DNA of 64,000 nt, taken from assembly GCF_016925615.1 (NCBI RefSeq), contig NZ_CP070499.1, positions 2,542,001-2,606,000 of the forward strand, read 5' to 3'. A program made the translations under genes and the position numbers. The stretch is from Natronosporangium hydrolyticum (GTDB lineage: Bacteria > Actinomycetota > Actinomycetes > Mycobacteriales > Micromonosporaceae). The notes under the pieces were generated by a model. It did not search any database, had not been told where the DNA came from, and was given only the letters and a program-made list of their open reading frames with translations. Of this stretch, positions 40,228-48,793 are shown one piece after another. The first letter of the stretch is position 1, and the number at the start of each line of letters is the position of its first letter.

Positions 40228-41981
40228 GTACCACCACGACCGCCGAGGACGAGGTCCGTCGGCCAATCCTTACGTTGGTCCCGCAAGCGCTGGCGCACCG
40301 CCGGTTGTTCTTGTTGACCGTGCTGTCCGGGCTGCTCGCGCACGGCTTGGGCATCGCCGCGGCGACGCTGGGGGCGTGGCTGGTCGGCCGTGCCTTCATC
40401 GGCGAGGCCGAGGGCCTGGTCCGCGGATTCGCGATCATGATGCTGCTGGTGGCCGGGGCCGCGTTGGCGAAGTGGTGGCAGATGTGGGTCGCTCACGACT
40501 TCGCCTACCAGTTGCTGGCCGGCCTGCGCGTGCAGGCGTTCGACGGAATGGAACGGCGCGCCCCCGGGTACCTGCTCGGGCGGCGCACCGGTGACGTCGG
40601 CGGGGCGGTCATGGCCGACGTGGAAACCATCGAGTGGTTCTACGCCCACACCATCGCCGACTACGTGGTGGCCGGGTTGGCAACGGTGGGCGCGGTCATC
40701 GCACTGGCGTTCTTCCATCCCGGGCTGGCGGTGGCGCTGGCCGTGGTGGTGTCGCTGTTGGTGACGATCCCGGTCTGGTTGTCCCGCCGGGCCGACCGGC
40801 AGGGGCAGCGGCTGCGCGACGAGCTCGGCGGCCTCTCCGCCGAGGTGGTGGACGGGGTGCAGGGACTACGGGAGTTGGTGAGCTTCGGGCAGGGCGAGAC
40901 CTATCTGCGGCGGCTTCGCGACCGGACCCGCGCGCTGCAGTCGCACCAGTTGGCGTACGGCCGCCGCGCCGGTATCGAGCAGTCGGCCGCCGACGCGTTG
41001 CTCTCCATCGGATTCGCGTCGATCCTGGCCGGGGCGGCCGTGCTCGTGACCGCCGGCCAGCTGTCACTGGCGCTGCTGCCGGTGACGGTGGTACTCGCGG
41101 CCACGGCGCTGGCGCCGGTGGCGGAGGTCACGGGCACCGCCCGGAGCCTGGGGCAGATCCGTGCCAGCGCCCGCCGCGTGTTCACGGTGATCCGGCAGCG
41201 GGCCCAGGTGGTCGACCGGGTGACCACCCCGCCAGGCGAGCTCACCCCGCGCATCACCTTCGACGATGTGTCCTTCTCGTACACGTCGGACCGGTCGCCC
41301 GCGCTGTCCGGTGCCACGTTCGAGATCCGGCCGGGGGAGACGGTGGCGTTGGTGGGGCACTCCGGTGCCGGCAAGTCCACCTGCGCCAACCTGTTGCTGC
41401 GGTTCTGGGACGTCGACGGTGGCGCGGTCCGCGTCGGTGGCCGCGACCTACGGGATGTCCCGCAGCACGCCGTGCGGGAGCTGGTCTCGATCGTGCCGCA
41501 GGACGTGTACCTCTTCCATCGTTCGGTGCGCGACAACATCCGGCTCGGCCGGCCGGACGCCACCGACGAGGAGGTGGAGGCGGCGGCCAGGCAAGCGCGG
41601 GCACACGAATTCATCGCCCGGCTGCCGCAGGGCTACGACACCACCTGTGGCGAGCGGGCGATCCAGCTCTCCGGTGGGCAGCGGCAGCGCCTGGCGATCG
41701 CCCGCGCGTTGCTGCGGGACTCGCCGATCCTCATCCTCGACGAAGCCGTGTCCAACCTAGATGCCGAGAACGAGGAGGCGTTGCAGGCGGCGATCCGGAC
41801 AGTGCGGAAGGGGCGCACCACGTTGCTGATCGCCCACCGGCTGTCGACCATCCGCAGCGCCGACCGGATCGTGGTCCTGGATCGTGGCCGGGTCGTTGAG
41901 CAGGGCACGGACGCGGAGCTTCGGCAGGCAGGCGGTGAGTATGCCAGGTTGCTTCACCACCAGTCCTTGACCGCCGCGTGA
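40224..41981 (+). CDS. ABC transporter half-molecule, second of pair (exporter fold)
   Basis: A 585-residue half-transporter with the same architecture. Motifs: Walker A GHSGAGKST, LSGGQRQRLAIARALL, Walker B ILILDEAVSNLD with glutamate retained, and the H-loop IAHRLSTIRS. Both nucleotide sites of the predicted heterodimer therefore look competent. It overlaps its partner by 4 nt and converges with the SDR gene 10 bp downstream of its stop, closing the operon. Confidence 0.9.
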   Translation: MSTTTTAEDEVRRPILTLVPQALAHRRLFLLTVLSGLLAHGLGIAAATLGAWLVGRAFIGEAEGLVRGFAIMMLLVAGAALAKWWQMWVAHDFAYQLLAGLRVQAFDGMERRAPGYLLGRRTGDVGGAVMADVETIEWFYAHTIADYVVAGLATVGAVIALAFFHPGLAVALAVVVSLLVTIPVWLSRRADRQGQRLRDELGGLSAEVVDGVQGLRELVSFGQGETYLRRLRDRTRALQSHQLAYGRRAGIEQSAADALLSIGFASILAGAAVLVTAGQLSLALLPVTVVLAATALAPVAEVTGTARSLGQIRASARRVFTVIRQRAQVVDRVTTPPGELTPRITFDDVSFSYTSDRSPALSGATFEIRPGETVALVGHSGAGKSTCANLLLRFWDVDGGAVRVGGRDLRDVPQHAVRELVSIVPQDVYLFHRSVRDNIRLGRPDATDEEVEAAARQARAHEFIARLPQGYDTTCGERAIQLSGGQRQRLAIARALLRDSPILILDEAVSNLDAENEEALQAAIRTVRKGRTTLLIAHRLSTIRSADRIVVLDRGRVVEQGTDAELRQAGGEYARLLHHQSLTAA

Positions 41982-41991
41982 ATCAAACTTC

Positions 41992-42825
41992 CTACGATGT
42001 TGGGTGGTCCTGGGGCCGAGCGGTGCCTGGCGGGCCCTGGGGGGCTGCGGAGATGGTGGCGTTCACGCTAGCCAGCACCGCGTTCATCACCCGACGCGGC
42101 ACCATCCGTCCGATCGCCACCGCGCGTTTGTTCCGCAGGCCGGGCACGCAGAGTGCCCGGCCCGCGGCGACCGCGACCAACGCCTCCCGGGCGACCCGGT
42201 CGGGCTCCTGCACTGCCCGGCGCGAGATCGCCGCGTCCGGGGAAAGGTCGCGCCGGTCCCCACTCCAGGTGAATCCGGGCAGCAATGCGGTCACGTGGAC
42301 TCCGTGGCGTTTTACATCGATGGCGAGGCTCTGGCTGAACAGGGTCAGGAACGCCTTGCTGCCGCAGTAGCCGGCGCCGTAGGCCGAGGGAGCCTCACCG
42401 CCGATCGACGACACATTGATCACTCCACCGTGCCGCCGTTTGATCATGCCGGGCAGTGCGGCGTGGGTGAGCCGCATCGGCGCGATCACGTTGACCTGGA
42501 TCTGCTGCAGCTCGCCTGCCAGCGGCAGCTCCGCGAATGGCCCGTTGGTGAGCTGGCCAGCGTTGTTGACCAGAAGATCGACCGGGCGGTCGGAATCGGC
42601 GAGCCGCTGGATGACCGGGTCGATTGCCGCACTGTCGGCGAGATCGGTCGGCATGACCTCCACCGAGACCTGGTGTAGCTGTTCTAGCTCCTCGGCGAGC
42701 TCTGCCAGCCGGTCCCGGCGGCGCGCAACGAGCACCACCTCGGTGCCCGCGGCAGCCAGTGCTCGAGCGAAGCCGGCGCCTATGCCACCGGAGGCGCCAG
42801 TCACCAGCGCCCGGTTGAAGGTCAT
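41992..42825 (-). CDS. Short-chain dehydrogenase/reductase
   Basis: A 277-residue classical SDR from ATG 42825 (AGGGTGAC upstream). The cofactor motif is VTGASGGIGAGFARAL, NNAG is present at LLVNNAGQ, and the catalytic Ser and YxxxK appear in INVSSIGGEAP and YGAGYCGSKAF, where the usual tyrosine corresponds to Tyr in GAGYCGSK. Arginine residues after the second strand (VARRRDR) favour NADP(H). The C-terminal extension of about 60 residues is typical of DltE/YqjQ-like members. It is antisense to the transporter operon, and a link to the cluster is uncertain. Confidence 0.87.
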   Translation of the reverse strand: MTFNRALVTGASGGIGAGFARALAAAGTEVVLVARRRDRLAELAEELEQLHQVSVEVMPTDLADSAAIDPVIQRLADSDRPVDLLVNNAGQLTNGPFAELPLAGELQQIQVNVIAPMRLTHAALPGMIKRRHGGVINVSSIGGEAPSAYGAGYCGSKAFLTLFSQSLAIDVKRHGVHVTALLPGFTWSGDRRDLSPDAAISRRAVQEPDRVAREALVAVAAGRALCVPGLRNKRAVAIGRMVPRRVMNAVLASVNATISAAPQGPPGTARPQDHPTS

Positions 42826-42974
42826 CGTCACCCTAGCCTCCCGTCGCATCTGCTCATGACCCTAGTGATCCAGCCCGGCCGATGACGTCCACAGCTGTGG
42901 AATCCGGACCGCCTGCCCCGTGGAACGCTCGCTCGCTCGCTCGCTGGCGGGCGGCGCCCGGGTCCGGCGAAAGC

Positions 42975-42989
42975 CGATAATGGTTTTCA
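42975..42989 (+). promoter_or_regulatory. Fur/Zur-like 7-1-7 box at the MATE gene
   Basis: CGATAATGGTTTTCA, with symmetric positions GA..AA / TT..TC around a central G. It ends 7 bp before the MATE start. It matches the box at 27822 at 11 of 15 positions and that at 36349 at 10 of 15, all three in the same orientation relative to their gene. The surrounding 130 bp carries no gene. Confidence 0.6.
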
Positions 42990-42996
42990 TTGTAAG

Positions 42997-44430
42997 ATGG
43001 CCGGCGTGTCTCTGCGATTTCGTCGGCCACAGAGCCAGACCAACCCCGAGCCCGCGGATGGGTCGTCTCCGGTCAGCCCAACGGCGCGGCTGAAACAGAG
43101 CTGGCAGATCACCTATCCGCTGATCGTGTCCAGCCTCAGTCCGATCGTGCTGGCGCTGGCCGACACCGTGATCCTCGGGTGGTACTCCACAGCGGCACTG
43201 GCCACGGTCAGCCTGGTACTGCCGATCTTCGTACTCGCCATGGCGATGATCCTGCCGTGGGGGACTGCGGTGCAGATCCTGGTGGCCCGGTGGCGGGGAG
43301 CCGAGGAGCACCAGCAGATCAACCGGATCCTCGATGTCGGCCTGTGGTTCTGTGCCCTGGTCGGGCTCGGCGCTGCCCTGCTCCTACAGTTGCTCGCCCC
43401 GGTGATCGTGAACCTGGTAGCGCAGGGCGAGCCGATGCCGGGCAGCGTCACGGTCCTGCGGGTCCTGTTGATGTGCCTGCCGCTGGCGGCGGTGACCGCG
43501 CACTACCGGGGCGTCTTCGGTGGCCTCGGCCAGACCGGGATCGCGATGCGGGTCGCGCTGCTGGTCACCCTGACCAACATTCCCGCCAGCTATCTGTTGG
43601 TGTTCGGTCTCGACCTGGGCGCGGTCGGCTCCGCCGTCGGCACCGCGTTGGCGACGGCGCTCGGTGCGATCTATATCGTCTGGTTCGGCCGTCGCCGGCT
43701 CGGCCACGAGTATGCCTTCTGGCGAAGGGTAAACCTGCGCCGGCCGAAGGAGATCCTCGCGCCGTTGTCACGAATCGGCTGGCCCGACACCGTCTTCGCG
43801 ATCACCGCGTACGGCGGCGATGTGCTGCTGGTTGCGATCGTCGCCACCCTCGGGGCGACATCGCTGGCGGGATACCGGCTGATGGTCACCACTGTCACCG
43901 TGCTGTGGGTGGTCGTGTTCAGCGCCAGCAGCGGGCTGTCCATTCTGGTGGGCCAGCGGCTCGGCGCCCGTGACCTCACCGGGGCGGACGCCGCCCGTCG
44001 AAGCGGCGGGGTGCTCATGGCGGGGATGGCCTCCCTGGTGGTGCTGCCGGCGCTGTTCGCGCCCTCGGCCTACTTCGGGCTGTTCACCCCGGAGGACGCG
44101 GTGATCGCGGAGGCGCGGTCGGTGGTGTACGTGCTGGTCGGTCTCGTGCCGGCCATGGTCATCAGCATGATCATGGCCGGAGTGCTCCGGGCCGCCGGGG
44201 ACACCCGCAGCGTGATGTACGCGGGCGTCGCCGGGCAACTGGCGGTCGGGGTGCCGGTCGCCTGGCTCACCGCGGTGCACCTCGGGCTCGGCCTGCTCGG
44301 CGTCTACCTGGGGCTCCTCGCCTCCTGGCTCACCCGCATGGTCGTCACCTACCTGCGCTACCGGCGCCGGCGGTGGGCTGAGCTTCCGGCGGAGCCGGCG
44401 GCGCCAGCCGGGAAGGGCGACACCGGATGA
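42997..44430 (+). CDS. MATE-family multidrug/metabolite exporter
   Basis: A 477-residue membrane protein with 12 transmembrane helices in two homologous bundles. Family features: SLSPIVLALADTVILGWYST in helix 1-2 of the first half, and SGLSILVGQRLGARDL with GVLRAAGDTRSVMYAG in the second half. MATE proteins export cationic drugs or small metabolites using Na+ or H+ gradients. The gene is preceded by the Fur/Zur-like box and no clear Shine-Dalgarno, suggesting a short or absent leader. I infer export of the metallophore-like product or a precursor, as MATE/MFS exporters do for siderophores. Confidence 0.9.
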   Translation: MAGVSLRFRRPQSQTNPEPADGSSPVSPTARLKQSWQITYPLIVSSLSPIVLALADTVILGWYSTAALATVSLVLPIFVLAMAMILPWGTAVQILVARWRGAEEHQQINRILDVGLWFCALVGLGAALLLQLLAPVIVNLVAQGEPMPGSVTVLRVLLMCLPLAAVTAHYRGVFGGLGQTGIAMRVALLVTLTNIPASYLLVFGLDLGAVGSAVGTALATALGAIYIVWFGRRRLGHEYAFWRRVNLRRPKEILAPLSRIGWPDTVFAITAYGGDVLLVAIVATLGATSLAGYRLMVTTVTVLWVVVFSASSGLSILVGQRLGARDLTGADAARRSGGVLMAGMASLVVLPALFAPSAYFGLFTPEDAVIAEARSVVYVLVGLVPAMVISMIMAGVLRAAGDTRSVMYAGVAGQLAVGVPVAWLTAVHLGLGLLGVYLGLLASWLTRMVVTYLRYRRRRWAELPAEPAAPAGKGDTG

Positions 44431-44546
44431 TTCCCACCCTGCGCTGCTCGCCGCAGCCGTTGTGCTCGGGTGCCGCTGGCCACTGACCGACGCGCCGCCG
44501 GTCGGGCTATGGTGAGCTTTCCGAGGTAGCTGGGTGGTGAGGAGAC

Positions 44547-45206
44547 ATGGTGAAGGCGCGACCCGCGGCCGGCGGCGGTCGATGGGTGGAAATCTCGCCG
44601 GAGCGGTTACGCGGTTGGCTCGACGGCTTCTACGGTCGGCATGACGGCGCTACCGAGGAGGGTCTGCTCCTGACCGGGGTGAGCAACGGCGACACCGCCA
44701 GGTTGCACCCGCCCCCCGGCCTGGCCGACGTGGCTCATGTCGACGCACTGCTGAGTGGTCTGACCCGGCCGCCCCGAATCGGTCTGCTGTTGGCGCGCAA
44801 GGGCGCCGTCGCCGTCGGGGTCGCCGCCGGTGTCGACCTTGTAAAATCCAAAGTAGAACGCTTTTATGTGCAGGGCCGCACCGCGGCTGGGGGCTGGTCG
44901 CAGCAACGGTACGCACGTCGTCGTACCAACCAGACCGCCGCCGCTGCCCAGGACGCCGCCGACATCGCCGCCCGGGTTCTGCTGCCGTACGTTCCCGGGA
45001 CGCCAACCGAGCCTGCCGATGCGATCGCTGCCTTGGTCTGTGGTGGTGACCGTTCGATGGTCGAGGCGGTGCTCGCCGACCGCCGGCTGCAACCGCTGGT
45101 GCCGCTGCGCCACCCGCACCTGTTGGAGGTCCCGGAGCCCCGGCTGGCCGTGCTGCAGGAGGCGGCGGTGACGGCCAGGCGGGTCCGGATCCATCTGTTG
45201 CCGTAA
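44547..45206 (+). CDS. acVLRF1-family peptidyl-tRNA hydrolase (ribosome rescue)
   Basis: A 219-residue protein of the actinobacterial Vms1/release-factor-1-like family. The catalytic loop is seen in GRTAAGGWSQQRYARRRTN (about residues 111-129), the bacterial counterpart of the GGQ/GSQ loop of release factors. The preceding VGVAAGVDLVKSKVERFYVQ and following AADIAARVL also match. Members cleave peptidyl-tRNA on stalled 50S subunits. GAGGAG precedes ATG 44547. It stands alone and converges with a xylanase gene across a strong terminator. Confidence 0.82.
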   Translation: MVKARPAAGGGRWVEISPERLRGWLDGFYGRHDGATEEGLLLTGVSNGDTARLHPPPGLADVAHVDALLSGLTRPPRIGLLLARKGAVAVGVAAGVDLVKSKVERFYVQGRTAAGGWSQQRYARRRTNQTAAAAQDAADIAARVLLPYVPGTPTEPADAIAALVCGGDRSMVEAVLADRRLQPLVPLRHPHLLEVPEPRLAVLQEAAVTARRVRIHLLP

Positions 45207-45210
45207 CGGG

Positions 45211-45249
45211 GCTGACGGGGGTGACCCGGGTCGGGGTCACCCCGTCAGC
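45211..45249. terminator. Bidirectional terminator hairpin
   Basis: GCTGACGGGGGTGACCC (45211-45227) pairs with GGGTCACCCCGTCAGC (45234-45249), 16 base pairs with one bulged G and a loop of about 6 nt. It lies between the convergent acVLRF1 and xylanase genes, so it can serve both. No U-tract, as usual in high-GC actinobacteria. Confidence 0.8.
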
Positions 45250-45262
45250 TAGCTGGTTGCTC

Positions 45263-46738
<1,476 letters not shown>

Positions 46739-46771
46739 TCATGCGAGAGAGACAGGAAGGGTGGACGTCGA

Positions 46772-46815
46772 TGGAAGCGCTACCGAAATATTCCAAACAT
46801 ATGATGAGTTGTCAA
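46772..46815 (-). promoter_or_regulatory. Xylanase promoter with CebR-like operator
   Basis: On the minus strand: -35 TTGACA (46815-46810, overlapping the coaD stop), 17-bp spacer, -10 AATATT (46792-46787), then an imperfect palindrome at 46772-46785 that reads TGGAAGCGCTACCG on the plus strand. CebR and related LacI-family repressors of cellulase and xylanase genes recognise TGGGAGCGCTCCCA; five of seven arm pairs are symmetric here. It covers the transcription start region, as expected for repression. Confidence 0.6.
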
Positions 46816-47264
46816 CCCCCGGCCCGGCCGGCGCGCAGCGTCCGGATCACGGTGGACGACATCGTGGCCAACTCCGGCTGGGCAGGCACGAACAACGTCG
46901 ACACTCCCAGCGCCTCATTCATCGCGCCGAGCTCGGATTCCCGCAGTCCATCGGCCGGATTCCGAACCCCGCGGACGATCACTCCGCATCCATGCCGCCG
47001 GCAGTAGTCCACGGTCAACCCATGCCAAGCAGCAACCGAGACGTTTCGCCAGTCTGCTGGAAGCATGCCCCGGATCTCCTGCGCCCGCGCTCCCGCGGCC
47101 TGGGACGGCTGCTTGCTGTCGTTGACGGCGACCAGGACAGTGACGTGATCGAAGATGCGACGTGACCGGTCGACCACGCTCCAGTGACCCGGCGTGAAGG
47201 GATCGAACGTCCCGGGGTAGACCGCTCGGGCCGATCCGAGGTCGCCAGTAGACCCATGAGGCAC
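46812..47264 (-). CDS. coaD: Phosphopantetheine adenylyltransferase (CoaD)
   Basis: A 150-residue nucleotidyltransferase making dephospho-CoA from phosphopantetheine and ATP. Motifs: AVYPGTFDPFTPGHW with the T-x-G-H nucleotide site, NDSKQ, IVRGVRNPADGLRESELG, and the C-terminal MSSTVIRTLRAG. It is slightly short (usual 157-165) and diverges in the middle (TVDYCRRHGCGVIVRG is normal, but the F-E-Y-E segment of typical CoaD is replaced). The nearby xylanase is unrelated to it. CoaD is normally encoded next to rsmD in actinobacteria; that neighbour is absent here, so this could be a second, specialised copy. Confidence 0.75.
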   Translation of the reverse strand: MPHGSTGDLGSARAVYPGTFDPFTPGHWSVVDRSRRIFDHVTVLVAVNDSKQPSQAAGARAQEIRGMLPADWRNVSVAAWHGLTVDYCRRHGCGVIVRGVRNPADGLRESELGAMNEALGVSTLFVPAQPELATMSSTVIRTLRAGRAGG

Positions 47265-47554
47265 AGAGTCAGCCTATACCGGTCGGCAGAGCGCTACGCG
47301 CCGCCGGAGACGTCCTGCGCCGGCAATGACTGCAATCCGTGGTCGGCTGAACGTCCGGCAGCGGTCATCGATCGGACCATGGGCGCTCGGCGCGGTGGTA
47401 TCTAGAGTGGAACGGTGCTCACCCTCGGAGTTGGCCCAGCGGCAGCGGACATGCGGGACTCTCATCCCCCCGCCCGCGGAGGGCTGGCTGGTTCTACCTA
47501 CGGGTTCGCCACGCTGCCTCGTCAGCACGTCGGAAGCGTGAGCGGAAGGTGTCC
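47265..47554. other. Divergent intergenic region, coaD / DUF6361 operon
   Basis: About 290 bp with no supported gene. It should carry the coaD promoter to the left and that of the three-gene operon to the right. AGCGGAAGG at 47541-47549 is the ribosome binding site for ATG 47555. I see no repeat or operator that stands out. Confidence 0.35.
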
Positions 47555-48793
47555 ATGGCTTCAGGGGTGAGCTGGCTGGACAGCTCCCGCGACGACCAGC
47601 AACGCATGCGGGAGCTACTCAAACTGTTCAGCGACAAAGAGAGTCGGGACGAGTTGGGAATCGGCCAGGTACGTGATGCGTTCAGCGACCTGCTCTTCCC
47701 GGGCACTTCCGTCGTCCAGACCCGGGCACGGTACCTGCTGATCGTGCCCTGGTGCTATCAGGAGGCCCAGCGCCGTGGGCTACGCGGTGACCGCCTCGCC
47801 GCGGAGGTCGATCGCAACGAGCGGAAAGTGGTCGATGCCCTGCTGCGCGGTGAGGAGGCTGAGGGCGTGATCGGTCGGCGGGCCGGGGTCGGGGTGCGGA
47901 CCCTGCCGTCGAGCATCTACGCGGCAGCGCTGCTGCGGTACGGCATCCGCACCAGCGATGACGACACCGCTTCCGGACGTCGGTTGGCGGCCGGCCGCCT
48001 TGCTGAGGCGGAGGAACTCACCGAACGATCGAGGGGGACGTGGCATCCGACGCTCCCCACAGCGCCAGCGAGCTTTCCAGCGGAGCTTGCGGGTGGGCTG
48101 AAGCTGAGCCCAGGCGAGGCGCGCTGGCTTCGCGAGCGAATACTTGCCTCGGCGCCGGACACCCTCTTGGCGTACCTTCTGGAGGCTGAGCAAGCCCCAG
48201 CAGCCGAGAACGAGGAGCCGTGGCGAGAGCCAGCGGCGCTCGCAGCTCCGGCAGCGATCGGCTCGCTCGTGCGGCATGCGGAGCGATTCTCGCTCGCAAT
48301 CCACGGTGCCTCACTTCTCTACAACCTGCTCATCGCCGAGCGATACGAGCGGGCGGGCCTGACTGAGCATGAGGAGCCGACGATCTGGTATCGCGGCAAG
48401 TTGCAGTCGTGGCAAGATCGCTTGTCGGCGGAGGAAAGGCTCAAGGACTGGGACCGGGCGGACATGTGGAATCGGCTGGTCCAGCAGAACCCCCGAATAG
48501 CTGCGAAGGCCCCCGCGCGCCGGTTTATCGACCGCTGGCTGGACGCGGTGACCAGCGGAAGGGTCGGCGAGGCCGCCGCAGACCCGAACCTGCGAAGCCT
48601 TGTGGCCGAGCGGGAGAAGTCGGTGAAGAAGGGCCAGTCGCGGCTGGTCAACGACAAGCTGTTGCGCACCTGGAATGGCGCGTCAGGCAGTCGTCCCTTG
48701 GTGTTCCGCTGGCCGCAGGTTCGCCGGATCCTCACCGACATCCATGACGGCTGCACCGCCGAGCTGCCGGAGGCTACCGGTGCTCGCGCCTGA
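47555..48793 (+). CDS. DUF6361 protein, first gene of a putative defence operon
   Basis: A 412-residue protein starting MASGVSWLDSSRDDQQRM, which matches the DUF6361 family. Other conserved-looking pieces are LGIGQVRDAFSDLLFPGTS and TRARYLLIVPWCYQEAQ. No catalytic motif is evident; the C-terminal half is helical and basic (RLVNDKLLRTWNGASGSR). ATG 47555 is used, with the GTG at 47549 sitting on the Shine-Dalgarno. It overlaps the next gene by 14 nt. In this setting it is probably a structural or sensing subunit of the system formed with the two downstream genes. Confidence 0.78.
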   Translation: MASGVSWLDSSRDDQQRMRELLKLFSDKESRDELGIGQVRDAFSDLLFPGTSVVQTRARYLLIVPWCYQEAQRRGLRGDRLAAEVDRNERKVVDALLRGEEAEGVIGRRAGVGVRTLPSSIYAAALLRYGIRTSDDDTASGRRLAAGRLAEAEELTERSRGTWHPTLPTAPASFPAELAGGLKLSPGEARWLRERILASAPDTLLAYLLEAEQAPAAENEEPWREPAALAAPAAIGSLVRHAERFSLAIHGASLLYNLLIAERYERAGLTEHEEPTIWYRGKLQSWQDRLSAEERLKDWDRADMWNRLVQQNPRIAAKAPARRFIDRWLDAVTSGRVGEAAADPNLRSLVAEREKSVKKGQSRLVNDKLLRTWNGASGSRPLVFRWPQVRRILTDIHDGCTAELPEATGARA

